Part shown: positions 34,248 to 43,147 of the stretch, one piece after another
How positions within the stretch are numbered: the stretch's first letter is position 1
How the letters are laid out: each line of letters opens with the position of its first letter
From: Daejeonella sp.
GTDB taxonomy: Bacteria; Bacteroidota; Bacteroidia; Sphingobacteriales; Sphingobacteriaceae
Length of the DNA stretch: 64,000 nt
Direction of reading: 5' to 3'
Assembly: GCF_030695525.1 (NCBI RefSeq)
Contig: NZ_JAUYSS010000056.1
Span: 1 to 64,000 of the forward strand
The notes under the pieces: model-generated
Told to the model about the DNA's origin: nothing
Databases searched by the model: none
What the model saw: only the letters and a program-made list of their open reading frames with translations
Position numbers and translations under genes: made by a program

Positions 34248-35228
34248 CTAATACCCGAGTGCTTTAAAAAGGATAATTAAAGGACAAAATTCGAGGGCAC
34301 AAAGGTAAATAATTAAATAAACTTTTGGAAACTTGTAATTTGATAAAATATTTGACCCTGCTCTGAGAAATTGAACAACGAAAATTCCGAAAAGCATTAC
34401 AATCCCAATATAACTGAAAATTCCTGCATAACGACTGGAAGTGAGACTAAAGGCAATAACTATAGGCAGAAATAAAATTGCGGCATTGAAATAGCTAAGG
34501 TATAATACTGATACATACTCTCTTACAAGTCTCTTGGCATCAAATAAAAATCCCACTATCCGAAGTATTATTATTTTAAAAGTGAACAGTCCAATGACAA
34601 GGACACTAAGAAGCAGGAAAAGTTCAAAGCCATCAAATGGATAACTTAATTGCATATACTTTCCTGACAAATACAAATAAAGGCCAATAATAAGTCCAAA
34701 TAGCAAATAGAAAAAAACGAATGGCCAGGAATTAAACAGACTATCTTCTTTGTTGATTCTGGTTAGAATCTGATTACTGTAAAAGGCCATAATTATACTG
34801 TTCAACTCTGCGGGAAAGAAAAACCTGATGAACGAAAAAAATATTACCAGAAAAAAAATAACAATTATAATCCATGTTTCCCCTCGTGGTTTAAGTATTC
34901 CTTCATTATCGTGATTATTCTTCTTCGGAAATTTTGCTGCCCATGAAGAAAAATCCAAATTCTCTACCTTATACAGATTGATGAGACTGTCCAGAAATGG
35001 ATTGGTGCGACCTGGATCAGGTGCTTTAATCCAGACAAGCGACAATGAATCCCTTATAGCCTTTATAGAATCTCTATAGGCAACCCTTGCTGCCCGGCCA
35101 GCCGAATCATACTTCTGATAAACTGGGGTAATGGAATTTAGTCTGAGACTGTCCGTTTGAGCGAAAGCAAATGAGTTAATCAAAAATAATATAAAAAGAA
35201 TACTGTATAAATGTTTAATCATCCCCAT
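34248..35228 (-). CDS. DUF4271 domain membrane protein
   Basis: A 326-residue protein with a signal peptide-like first helix (about 7-23), an extracytoplasmic region of about 90 residues, and some seven hydrophobic segments in 115-325. The extended membrane part fits DUF4271, a family of unknown function seen in Bacteroidota beside hemD, sometimes with T9SS or envelope genes. First gene of a two-gene operon with hemD (14-nt gap). Confidence 0.75.
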   Translation of the reverse strand: MGMIKHLYSILFILFLINSFAFAQTDSLRLNSITPVYQKYDSAGRAARVAYRDSIKAIRDSLSLVWIKAPDPGRTNPFLDSLINLYKVENLDFSSWAAKFPKKNNHDNEGILKPRGETWIIIVIFFLVIFFSFIRFFFPAELNSIIMAFYSNQILTRINKEDSLFNSWPFVFFYLLFGLIIGLYLYLSGKYMQLSYPFDGFELFLLLSVLVIGLFTFKIIILRIVGFLFDAKRLVREYVSVLYLSYFNAAILFLPIVIAFSLTSSRYAGIFSYIGIVMLFGIFVVQFLRAGSNILSNYKFPKVYLIIYLCALEFCPLIILFKALGY

Positions 35229-35420
35229 TAATTACACCATCAAATATTTTCCAGTATCTCAAATTTCCACTTTTTTATGTTCGTTTCCTAAATATCTTTC
35301 AGATTAAGGTTAAAGAACCTGTTTCTCTGAACAGTAACCCGTCAGAATCTAATTCTGAAAATTTCATAGCAATGAGTTTTTTAACAAAAAACAGAATTTT
35401 ATTCATTTAAGTGTTAAATA

Positions 35421-35452
35421 TTTTGAATTTTATTCCGAATAAAATAATTTTG
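35421..35452 (+). promoter_or_regulatory. Promoter and putative operator of the Lrp-family gene
   Basis: TTTTG (35421-35425) and TAATTTTG (35445-35452) lie 19 nt apart, an excellent match to the Bacteroidota TTTG-N19-TAnnTTTG promoter. The spacer is a 19-nt palindrome, ATTTTATTC-C-GAATAAAAT (35427-35445), which could bind a dimeric regulator and block the promoter; autoregulation by the Lrp-type product is the simplest idea. The start codon is only 8 nt after the -7 box, so the mRNA is predicted to have almost no leader. Confidence 0.72.
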
Positions 35453-35459
35453 CCGAATA

Positions 35460-35945
35460 ATGCAACAAAAAGCACATCAATTGGATCAGATAGACCAGGA
35501 AATCCTTGTCATGTTACAGGAAAATGCCCGGATCTCAAATGCTGATATCGCAAGGGAATTGAACATGGCTCCATCTGCTGTGCTGGAAAGAGTGAAAAAA
35601 CTGGAGCAAAAAAAAACAATTCTTCAATATACCACCCGTTTAAATCCTTCGGCTTTACATCAAAACTTACTTGCCTACGTTTTTATCAAAGCCTCTGATG
35701 GGATTGCATGTAATGACACGGCCTCTGCACTTGCCGCAATACCTGAAGTACAAGAAGTTCATCATGTTGCGGGCGATGATTGTTATCTGGTGAAAGTTCG
35801 CACTATTGATTCAGCCACCCTTATGGAGATAATGAGAAACTCAATCGGCAAAATCCCTAATATTCTATCTACCCGAACAACTATTGTTCTTGAAACGGTC
35901 AAAGAACAGCAGCACTTGGTTATCCCTGTAAATAAACATGCCTAG
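35460..35945 (+). CDS. Lrp/AsnC family transcriptional regulator
   Basis: A 161-residue feast/famine regulator: N-terminal winged helix-turn-helix (about 8-65; DQEILVMLQENARISNADIARELNMAPSAV region) and C-terminal RAM/ligand-binding domain (about 75-150, with GDDCYLVKVRTID). These proteins bind an amino acid or other small effector and often control an adjacent transporter. It overlaps the downstream DMT transporter gene by 8 nt, so the pair is co-translated and the effector may be that transporter's substrate (inference). Confidence 0.93.
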   Translation: MQQKAHQLDQIDQEILVMLQENARISNADIARELNMAPSAVLERVKKLEQKKTILQYTTRLNPSALHQNLLAYVFIKASDGIACNDTASALAAIPEVQEVHHVAGDDCYLVKVRTIDSATLMEIMRNSIGKIPNILSTRTTIVLETVKEQQHLVIPVNKHA

Positions 35946-36903
35946 TTCTACTAATAAACCCGCATCTCTATTAATGATTGTCCTTGCATTTGCAATAGTT
36001 TATATTGTTTGGGGTTCAACTTACTTTTTTATTCAGATTGCTGTTAAGGATTTCCCCCCCTTTATTTTAGGAGCCTTGCGATTTATCATTGCCGGAGTGC
36101 TGATGGCGGCCTGGTGCTTCTATAAGGGTGAGAATATCTTTGCAGCAAAAGGAATAAAACATGCTGCTATCAGTGGAATATTATTGCTTTTTTGCGGAAA
36201 CGGAATAATCATTTGGGTTGAAAGAAGTATGCCAAGTGGAATGGTCGCTATCATGGTGTCATCAGCTCCATTATGGTTTGTATTACTCGACAAACCAAAA
36301 TGGTCTGAAAACTTAAGAAGCAAATCAATCATTGCAGGCCTTCTGATCGGGCTTGCCGGCGTGATCTTACTTTTTAGCGAACAGGTTTCTGAGGTTCTGT
36401 CCCTTCAGGGGAACGAATCTGTAAAACTGAGCAGTATGGTTCTGCTGGTTCTGGCAGCAATAACCTGGGCAGGGGGATCACTCTACTCTAAATACAAATC
36501 TTCAGAAGACCCAATCATCGTAACAAGCACCTGGCAGATGATAGCTGCAGGAATAGCTTTCCTCCCTGGGATTTTAATTCGTGATGAATTTCATGGCTTT
36601 CAATGGAAGGCAGTATCGGGGGATGCCTGGCTGTCTGTGTTATACCTTGTTGTGATGGGTTCCATTGTGGGTTTCAGTGCTTATGTATGGTTATTAAAGG
36701 AAAGACCTGCAATGCAGGTCAGTACATATGCCTATGTTAACCCCGTTGTGGCGGTTCTTTTGGGAGTATTTTTTGCCAATGAGAATATCTCCTCTATACA
36801 AATAATCGGACTGATTATTATCCTGGGCAGTGTTTTCATGATCAATATGGCCAAATACAGAAGGGAAAAACTGGCAGAAAGAAACATTGTAGGGGCAGAT
36901 TAA
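35938..36903 (+). CDS. EamA/DMT-family exporter
   Basis: A 321-residue inner-membrane transporter of the drug/metabolite superfamily with ten predicted helices in two EamA halves (about 10-145 and 165-305). Typical words are IVYIVWGSTYFFIQIAV in helix 1 and RPAMQVSTYAYVNPVVAVLLGV late in the second half. Members export amino acids and other metabolites; coupling with an Lrp-type regulator makes amino-acid export a reasonable guess. Its ATG lies inside the last codons of the regulator gene. Confidence 0.92.
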   Translation: MPSSTNKPASLLMIVLAFAIVYIVWGSTYFFIQIAVKDFPPFILGALRFIIAGVLMAAWCFYKGENIFAAKGIKHAAISGILLLFCGNGIIIWVERSMPSGMVAIMVSSAPLWFVLLDKPKWSENLRSKSIIAGLLIGLAGVILLFSEQVSEVLSLQGNESVKLSSMVLLVLAAITWAGGSLYSKYKSSEDPIIVTSTWQMIAAGIAFLPGILIRDEFHGFQWKAVSGDAWLSVLYLVVMGSIVGFSAYVWLLKERPAMQVSTYAYVNPVVAVLLGVFFANENISSIQIIGLIIILGSVFMINMAKYRREKLAERNIVGAD

Positions 36904-36952
36904 GTATTTTTTAAATAGGGATTCATAAAAACAAAGGATTACACTATTGTTG

Positions 36953-36960
36953 TAGATTTG
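36953..36960 (+). promoter_or_regulatory. Candidate -7 box (TAGATTTG) for hemW
   Basis: TAGATTTG matches TAnnTTTG and ends only 4 nt before the hemW ATG at 36965. If used, the transcript would start at or next to the start codon. A -33 TTTG at 19 nt is not seen. Confidence 0.45.
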
Positions 36961-36964
36961 TACA

Positions 36965-38098
36965 ATGGCCGGAATCTATATTCATATCCCCTTCTGCAAA
37001 AAAGCCTGTCACTATTGCGATTTTCATTTCAGTACTTCTCCTCAGTACAAGGATCAGATGCTCAATGCATTGAGATCTGAAATCATCCTTCGAAAGAACT
37101 ACCTGGGTAAAGAAAAAATTGAAACAATCTATTTTGGTGGAGGTACTCCTTCGCTACTAAGTGCCGATGAATTGCAAACCCTGCTTGGTCAGATCACCGA
37201 TCAGTTCGAAGTCTCATCAAATGCAGAAATAACTCTCGAAGCTAATCCCGACGATCTGAATCCACAGTTTGTCAGGGAAATAAAATATACCCTTATCAAT
37301 CGCTTCAGCGTTGGGGTGCAATCATTTTATGAGGAAGATTTGAGATGGATGAACCGTGCACATACGGCAAGTGAAGCTCTAAGTGCAATAAAAAGAGTTC
37401 AGGATGCAGGTTTTGAAAATATTACTGCTGACCTTATTTACGGATTCCCGCTTCTGAGTAATGAAAAATGGGAATTCAATATTCAACAGCTGGTAGAAAA
37501 TCATGTTCCTCATGTATCTTCTTATTCCATCACAGTAGAACCCAAAACCGCATTGGCAGCATTCATCAAAAAAGGCAAACAATCCATTATGGATGAAGGC
37601 CAGGGTGCATCACAGTTCCTGATGCTTATTGACTATTTGTCAGAAGCTGGTTTTGAGCATTATGAGATCTCAAACTTTGCCAAACCGGGCATGCATTCCC
37701 GGCATAATTCAAATTACTGGGATGGTGTGAATTATCTTGGTATCGGGCCTTCTGCTCATTCTTTTAATGGCGAAAGCAGACAATGGAATATTTCGAATAA
37801 TTCAAAATACATCAATGAGATTCAATTAAAAAATATTCCTGCAGAGACTGAACTATTGAGTACCGAAAATAAGATCAATGAATATATAATGACCTCCATG
37901 CGTACAAGCAAAGGCATGAACCTGCAATCTATTTCTGAGAAATTCGGATCCGACTATTCCAATGAAATTTACAATGGCCTGGAACCTTTTATCGGGAAAG
38001 AATGGATCAAACTTAATGAACAATTGGTTACCTTAACAAGGGAAGGGAAACTTTTCGCAGACCATATTGCCTCAGAATTATTCCTTAGCACACATTAG
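36965..38098 (+). CDS. hemW: Radical SAM heme chaperone HemW
   Basis: A 377-residue radical SAM protein of the HemW (formerly oxygen-independent coproporphyrinogen III oxidase-like) group. The FeS-cluster Cys are Cys11, Cys15 and Cys18 in PFCKKACHYCDFHF. Other family words are TIYFGGGTPSLL, EANPDDL, NRFSVGVQSF and the C-terminal HemN domain with NYWDGVNYLGIGPSAHS. HemW binds heme and delivers it to respiratory enzymes; true HemN has a different N-terminal extension. The SDR gene follows after 11 nt. Confidence 0.93.
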   Translation: MAGIYIHIPFCKKACHYCDFHFSTSPQYKDQMLNALRSEIILRKNYLGKEKIETIYFGGGTPSLLSADELQTLLGQITDQFEVSSNAEITLEANPDDLNPQFVREIKYTLINRFSVGVQSFYEEDLRWMNRAHTASEALSAIKRVQDAGFENITADLIYGFPLLSNEKWEFNIQQLVENHVPHVSSYSITVEPKTALAAFIKKGKQSIMDEGQGASQFLMLIDYLSEAGFEHYEISNFAKPGMHSRHNSNYWDGVNYLGIGPSAHSFNGESRQWNISNNSKYINEIQLKNIPAETELLSTENKINEYIMTSMRTSKGMNLQSISEKFGSDYSNEIYNGLEPFIGKEWIKLNEQLVTLTREGKLFADHIASELFLSTH

Positions 38099-38109
38099 GT
38101 TTAAATTTT

Positions 38110-38901
38110 ATGGAAGTAAAGAATAAAATAGTCTGGATTACCGGCGCATCAAGTGGAATTGGTGAAGCTCTTTGCTATAAACTGAATCAAGCCGGGGCCA
38201 AACTGATCATTTCATCAAGAAGTACAGAAGGCCTTTACCTTGTAAAGACCAAATGCACGAAGAATCAACTGGACGTACACGTGCTTCCTCTAGATCTTGA
38301 AAATACCCCTGAGTTGGAAGATAAAGCAAAGGCAGCACTTAATATTTTTGGAAGGGTTGATATCATTATTCATTCTGGAGGTGTGAGTCAGCGTTCTCTT
38401 GCAATGGATACGGGCATTGATGTGGCTCAAAAAATCATGAATATCAATTTCTGGGGTGCGGTTGCCCTGACTAAGGCGCTTATCCCATCGATGATATCTC
38501 ATCAATCGGGGCATATTGTAATTATCAGTAGTCTGGTTGGAAAGTTCGGCACCAAATTCCGCTCGGCATATTCGGCTTCCAAGCATGCATTGCATGGTTA
38601 TTTCGACTCCTTGCGTTCAGAAATTGATCCAAAAATCAAAATCAGCATCATTTGCCCCGGATTTATTAAAACCAATGTTACGATTAATGCATTAACTGCA
38701 GACGGAACCAGGCAAAACACAATGGATGATGCCCAGGCAAATGGAATGTCGGCTGATGAATGTGCAGTAGAGATCATAAAAGCGATAAAATCCGGAAAAG
38801 AAGAGGTTTATATCGGCGGAAAAGAGAAATATGCCGTTCTGTTAAAAAGATTACTACCCGGACTATTTTCAAAGATTGTAAGAAAAGCCAAAGTTACTTG
38901 A
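38110..38901 (+). CDS. Short-chain dehydrogenase/reductase
   Basis: A 263-residue classical SDR enzyme with Rossmann fold: cofactor motif TGASSGIG (11-18), active-site Ser in ISSLVG near 140, and Tyr154/Lys158 (YSASK). The Arg-rich position after strand 2 (SSRSTEG) suggests NADP(H) use (inference). The C-terminal part resembles the DHRS7-like group. Substrate unknown. Second gene after hemW (11-nt gap), but no functional link is evident. Confidence 0.92.
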   Translation: MEVKNKIVWITGASSGIGEALCYKLNQAGAKLIISSRSTEGLYLVKTKCTKNQLDVHVLPLDLENTPELEDKAKAALNIFGRVDIIIHSGGVSQRSLAMDTGIDVAQKIMNINFWGAVALTKALIPSMISHQSGHIVIISSLVGKFGTKFRSAYSASKHALHGYFDSLRSEIDPKIKISIICPGFIKTNVTINALTADGTRQNTMDDAQANGMSADECAVEIIKAIKSGKEEVYIGGKEKYAVLLKRLLPGLFSKIVRKAKVT

Positions 38902-38984
38902 GTTATAAGTATTTGAAGACAAAGGCTATTGTGTGAATACAGCAGTCTTTACTCAATTCTTTTTTTTCAAAATCAAGAAATATT

Positions 38985-38992
38985 TATTTTTG
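38985..38992 (+). promoter_or_regulatory. Candidate -7 box (TATTTTTG) for the cupin-like gene
   Basis: TATTTTTG fits TAnnTTTG and lies 56 nt before the start codon. A T-rich run (38961-38967) is at the position expected for the -33 element but lacks the G of TTTG. Confidence 0.4.
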
Positions 38993-39048
38993 CAGAAGTA
39001 TTTATTAAAGACAGCGATATTCTGTTTTAGAAAATATCTATTCCTGAT

Positions 39049-39930
39049 ATGGGTTTTATATTAAGACCGGTTGATACTGTCGAAACCATCACACCGGAAG
39101 ATTTCAGATCTGATTATTTGATTCCGCGTAAACCACTCGTTATTAAAGGTCTTACAAAAACTTGGCCTGCAAGGGAAAAATGGACAATTGATTATTTTAA
39201 GGAGGTAGCCGGAGAACTAAATGTCCCGCTTTACGATAACTCTAAGGCAGATCCTTCAAAACCAATAAACTCAGCTGCAGCCAAAATGAAAATGGCTGAT
39301 TATCTGGACCTGATACGTTCTGAACCTACTGAACTCCGTATATTTCTATTCAATATTTTTAAGCATGTTCCCGAACTTTTGAACGATATAAAATTACCAA
39401 GGGAATTAATGGGAGGTTTTATTGAGAGCATGCCGGCAATGTTTTTTGGAGGAAGTAATTCTGTCACATTTCTGCATTATGACATAGACAAACCCCATTT
39501 ATTCCACACTCATTTCGGAGGACGGAAACAGATCATTCTCTTCGATTATAAATGGAAACGTCGTTTATATTGCATCCCGAACGCAACCTATGCTCTTGAA
39601 GATTATGATGTGCTTAACCCGGATTTTGAAAAATTTCCGGCCCTTAAAGGTGTTGAAGGATATGAACTTTTTCTGGAGCATGGAGATACATTGTTCATGC
39701 CCGGGTCAATGTGGCATTGGATGAAATATCTGGAAGGTTCGTTTTCATTAAGTCTGAGAGCCTGGGATGAATCTTTTCTTCAAAAAGCAGAGAGCCTGTA
39801 CAGTGTTGTGACCAGAGGAGGAATCGACAGCATTTTAAAAATGATATTGAAATCAACTTATGCACAATTCAGAGAAAAATTAGCTATTAAGCGGGCTGAA
39901 AGGGCATTGGCAAAAGGGGAACCAAAGTAA
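39049..39930 (+). CDS. Cupin-8/JmjC-like Fe(II)/2-oxoglutarate oxygenase
   Basis: A 293-residue protein of the cupin_8 (JmjC-like) family. The iron-binding facial triad is visible: His143 and Asp145 (FLHYDIDKPHLFHTH) and distal His223 (MPGSMWHWMKYL). The 2-oxoglutarate-binding Lys is probably in GGRKQIILFDY. N-terminal PRKPLVIKGLTKTWPA is the typical family opening. Members hydroxylate protein side chains or small molecules; the target is unknown. It stands alone between the SDR gene and a convergent NTF2-like gene 31 nt away. Confidence 0.88.
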   Translation: MGFILRPVDTVETITPEDFRSDYLIPRKPLVIKGLTKTWPAREKWTIDYFKEVAGELNVPLYDNSKADPSKPINSAAAKMKMADYLDLIRSEPTELRIFLFNIFKHVPELLNDIKLPRELMGGFIESMPAMFFGGSNSVTFLHYDIDKPHLFHTHFGGRKQIILFDYKWKRRLYCIPNATYALEDYDVLNPDFEKFPALKGVEGYELFLEHGDTLFMPGSMWHWMKYLEGSFSLSLRAWDESFLQKAESLYSVVTRGGIDSILKMILKSTYAQFREKLAIKRAERALAKGEPK

Positions 39931-39961
39931 GCTAAGGTCCTTGAATGGCACAGAATCTACC

Positions 39962-40387
39962 CTAGCTCGAATGATCGGCAATTACCTTCCATTCACCATT
40001 AATTTTCTTTAAAATAAGAGTAAAAAAACCCTTTAGTTCGTCCTTTTCACGCTTTAAATGCCAGGCACCTGATACAAATGCATGATCAGCAGAAATCAAT
40101 CTAACTTCTTTAATGTCAAAACTTAAAAAGCCCATTGCCTTCTGATCAGGATAACTTTTTTTGTAATTCGTGAGTGTAGTATCCCAGCCATATTTCGGTC
40201 CGTTTTTACCAACAAAGAGCAATGAATCAGATTTCAAATACCCCTGCATAAATTCCATTATATTTCCCTTGTTCCATGCCTGCCGCTGATCCTCAAGCAG
40301 ATTAAGGATTAAAATCTTATCATCATTCTGAGCTGACGCCCGCATAGCCCCTATAAAAAGCAGGAACATGATCATAATTTTCTTCAT
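39962..40387 (-). CDS. Exported SnoaL/NTF2-like (DUF4440) protein
   Basis: A 141-residue secreted protein starting at the ATG 40387 (MKKIMIMFLLFIGAMRASAQ signal peptide); the longer frame to 40459 would hide that signal behind an unsupported 24-residue extension. The mature part of about 120 residues has the cone-shaped NTF2 fold pattern (DQRQAWNKGNIMEFMQGYL, LISADHAFVSGAWHL, FTLILKKINGEWKVIADHSS). Such proteins are small enzymes or binding proteins; no specific activity is visible. Monocistronic. Confidence 0.82.
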   Translation of the reverse strand: MKKIMIMFLLFIGAMRASAQNDDKILILNLLEDQRQAWNKGNIMEFMQGYLKSDSLLFVGKNGPKYGWDTTLTNYKKSYPDQKAMGFLSFDIKEVRLISADHAFVSGAWHLKREKDELKGFFTLILKKINGEWKVIADHSS

Positions 40388-40466
40388 AACTAAAAGTAAG
40401 AATATTAAATAATCAGGCCTTCCCTTTATTTGACATGTCGATAACATATTTAGATTCATAAACCTT

Positions 40467-40474
40467 TAACTTCG
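40467..40474 (+). promoter_or_regulatory. Candidate -7 box (TAACTTCG) for the VWA/AAA+ operon
   Basis: TAACTTCG differs from TAnnTTTG at one base and lies 29 nt before the start of the VWA gene. No clear -33 element. It would be the promoter of the five-gene operon from 40504 to 45955. Confidence 0.4.
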
Positions 40475-40503
40475 TTTTTTCGTAAATCATTTAAAATCAA
40501 ATC

Positions 40504-41604
40504 ATGCGGGGACATGCATTCTCGAAATTTATTCCAAATGAACTTCCCAAAGGAGGTTTCGAAGAGCTTTTGAAGTTATTTCTTGAGCTGCTGAATTATA
40601 CCTCCGGGGATGCGAATGAGGCTTTAGACTGGATGAATGAGTTGGATAAGCAATATAAACTTACCAGCGATGATTATGGCATGGGTGATTTCATTGAAGA
40701 TCTGAAAAAGAAAGGGTATCTGGGAGATGATGATCAAAATCCCAAAGGTTTTAAAATCACTTCAAAAACCGAACAAAGTATCAGGCAATCGGCACTGGAA
40801 GAGATCTTTGGGAAGCTTAAAAAATCCGGGAGAGGCGGTCATAATACCAATATTTCAGGTCTCGGAGAAGAGAAAAACGCAGATCGTAGAGAATATCAGT
40901 TTGGCGACAGTCTGGATCAGATCGACATGACTGCATCTATCCACAATGCTCAGGTTAGTCATGGCATTGGCGATTTCTCAATGACCGAAAGAGATCTGGA
41001 AGTTGAAGAAAAGGACTACAAAACCATTACTTCGACAGTGCTCATGATCGATATTTCTCATTCCATGATACTCTATGGGGAAGATCGCATCACACCTGCA
41101 AAAAAAGTAGCAATGGCTCTCGCCGAGTTAATTAGAACTAAATATCCGAAAGATACCCTTGATATCGTTGTATTTGGAAATGATGCCTGGCCCATTACCT
41201 TAAAAGAACTTCCCTATCTTCAGGTAGGACCATACCATACCAATACTTATGCCGGTTTGGAACTTGCGGTAGACATGCTCAGAAGGCGAAAAACCCATAA
41301 CAAACAGATCTTTATGATCACTGACGGGAAGCCTACCTGTTTAAAGGAGGGTACCAAGTACTACAAAAACAGTATCGGCCTGGATAGAAAGGTAGTTAAT
41401 AAAACCCTCGGAATGGCCGCACAGTGTAAACGGCTTGGAATACCGATAACCACATTTATGATTGCCAGAGATCCATACCTTCAACAATTTGTCAGGCAAT
41501 TTACCGAGATAAACGGAGGCAAAGCATTTTACAGTTCACTAAAAGGACTTGGGGAATACATTTTTGAGGATTATATAAAGAACAGAAGAAGAACGATTAG
41601 ATAG
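40504..41604 (+). CDS. VWA-domain protein, partner of the downstream AAA+ ATPase
   Basis: A 366-residue soluble protein without a signal peptide. The N-terminal ~160 residues are charged and helical. The C-terminal half (about 175-350) is a von Willebrand factor A domain with an intact MIDAS: Asp183, Ser185 and Ser187 (DISHS), Thr in the later HTNTYAGLELA stretch, and Asp in FMITDGKP. The gene is followed after 15 nt by an AAA+ ATPase, the classic layout of MoxR/VWA and chelatase-like I/D pairs, in which the VWA protein bridges ATPase and client. The client is unknown. Confidence 0.85.
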   Translation: MRGHAFSKFIPNELPKGGFEELLKLFLELLNYTSGDANEALDWMNELDKQYKLTSDDYGMGDFIEDLKKKGYLGDDDQNPKGFKITSKTEQSIRQSALEEIFGKLKKSGRGGHNTNISGLGEEKNADRREYQFGDSLDQIDMTASIHNAQVSHGIGDFSMTERDLEVEEKDYKTITSTVLMIDISHSMILYGEDRITPAKKVAMALAELIRTKYPKDTLDIVVFGNDAWPITLKELPYLQVGPYHTNTYAGLELAVDMLRRRKTHNKQIFMITDGKPTCLKEGTKYYKNSIGLDRKVVNKTLGMAAQCKRLGIPITTFMIARDPYLQQFVRQFTEINGGKAFYSSLKGLGEYIFEDYIKNRRRTIR

Positions 41605-41619
41605 AAATTAGACAGATAT

Positions 41620-43119
41620 ATGCTGCATATTAAAACACTGAAAGCACTAAAAGATTCGGGTTATGTTTCCCGCTCAGTAAAGGAAGAACTTCGTGAAAAT
41701 CTCATCCGCGAACTAAAGAACAAAAACACAGTTTTAGAAGGGATTATTGGATATGAAGATACCGTTATTCCAGACCTGCAGACTGCCATTTTATCTCAGC
41801 ATAACATTCTGCTCTTAGGCTTGCGAGGGCAGGCAAAAACGCGAATTGCCCGTTTGATGATTAACCTTCTCGATGAATATGTTCCCTACATTGAAGGTTC
41901 TGAACTATTTGAAGACCCATTAAATCCAATTTCATGGTTTGGGCATCATACCCTTGAAATTAAAGGTGAAACTACACCGATCGCCTGGCTGCACCGTTCG
42001 GATCGATATACTGAGAAGCTGGCTACCCCGGATGTTACAGTTGCCGATCTTATCGGAGATGTAGATCCCATTAAAGCAGCGACATTAAAATTAACCTATT
42101 CAGATGAACGGGTAATCCATTTCGGATTAATCCCGCGTGCACACCGTGGTATTTTTGTAATCAATGAACTCCCCGATCTGCAGGCCCGGATTCAGGTTGC
42201 CCTATTCAATATTTTGCAGGAAAAAGATATACAGATTAGGGGGTTTAAACTACGTCTGCCATTGGATATTCAGTTTGTATTTACTGCTAATCCGGAAGAC
42301 TATACCAATCGTGGGGCAATTGTAACCCCTCTAAAAGACAGGATTGAAAGTCAGATTTTAACACATTACCCAAAAAGCATTGAGATTTCCCGAAAGATTA
42401 CACAGCAGGAAGCCCGGATATCCCCTTCTCAAAGAAACACTATCGAGGCTGACGGATTAGTAAAAGATCTTGTTGAGCAGATTGCTTTTGAAGCTCGTGA
42501 ATCAGAATATATTGATAAAAAATCGGGAGTTTCAGCCCGTCTGACCATCTCAGCATACGAGAATCTGATCAGTAATGCTGAACGGAGAATGCTGATTAAT
42601 GGTGAAAACAACACTTTTGTACGGATCTCTGATTTTCTCGGCGTAATTCCTGCAATCACAGGTAAGATCGAACTTGTTTATGAAGGTGAACTGGAAGGCC
42701 CGGGAAAAGTTGCAAACATACTCCTTGGAAAGGCTATTAAGACCCTGATGCTCAATTACTTTCCAGATCCAGAGAAACTAAAGAAAGCAAAAGCAACAAA
42801 CCCATATGCAGATATTATTAACTGGTTTGCGACAGGTAATACGATTAGTCTGGTTGATGACCTGTCACTCGAAGAATATATTTCAGCTTTGGAATCAGTA
42901 CCCGGACTCAAAACTGTAATAAAACAATTCCATAAGACTCTAAGTAAAAACCAGCAGATTCTTTTAATGGAGTTCTTATTGCATGGTCTGTCTGAATTTT
43001 CATTGATTAATAAATCCTTCCTGGATAAAGGTTTTGGCTTTAATGATATGTTTAACAGCCTTTTCAATACCGAGTTTGAGGATGATGATGAATATAACGA
43101 AGACCGGGATCAATTTTAA
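41620..43119 (+). CDS. AAA+ ATPase of the magnesium-chelatase/MoxR type
   Basis: A 499-residue AAA+ protein resembling ChlI/BchI and MoxR ATPases. The Walker A loop is GLRGQAKT (67-74), with Ala where Gly is usual at the sixth position. Walker B is FVINELPDLQ, sensor-1-like FTANPEDYTNRG, and LKDRIESQI holds the arginine-finger region. A helical C-terminal extension (about 340-499) ends in an acidic tail (EFEDDDEYNEDRDQF). With the preceding VWA protein it probably forms a metal-insertion or chaperone machine. True magnesium chelatase is unlikely as no chlorophyll genes are nearby. Confidence 0.85.
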   Translation: MLHIKTLKALKDSGYVSRSVKEELRENLIRELKNKNTVLEGIIGYEDTVIPDLQTAILSQHNILLLGLRGQAKTRIARLMINLLDEYVPYIEGSELFEDPLNPISWFGHHTLEIKGETTPIAWLHRSDRYTEKLATPDVTVADLIGDVDPIKAATLKLTYSDERVIHFGLIPRAHRGIFVINELPDLQARIQVALFNILQEKDIQIRGFKLRLPLDIQFVFTANPEDYTNRGAIVTPLKDRIESQILTHYPKSIEISRKITQQEARISPSQRNTIEADGLVKDLVEQIAFEARESEYIDKKSGVSARLTISAYENLISNAERRMLINGENNTFVRISDFLGVIPAITGKIELVYEGELEGPGKVANILLGKAIKTLMLNYFPDPEKLKKAKATNPYADIINWFATGNTISLVDDLSLEEYISALESVPGLKTVIKQFHKTLSKNQQILLMEFLLHGLSEFSLINKSFLDKGFGFNDMFNSLFNTEFEDDDEYNEDRDQF

Positions 43120-43147
43120 ATCTTGTTCTGAAAGCTAAAAAGAAATA

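Noticed and set aside
41620-43119. True magnesium chelatase subunit I
   Set aside because: No chlorophyll or bacteriochlorophyll genes are nearby and the partner VWA protein lacks the ChlD layout; a generic chelatase-like AAA+ is safer.
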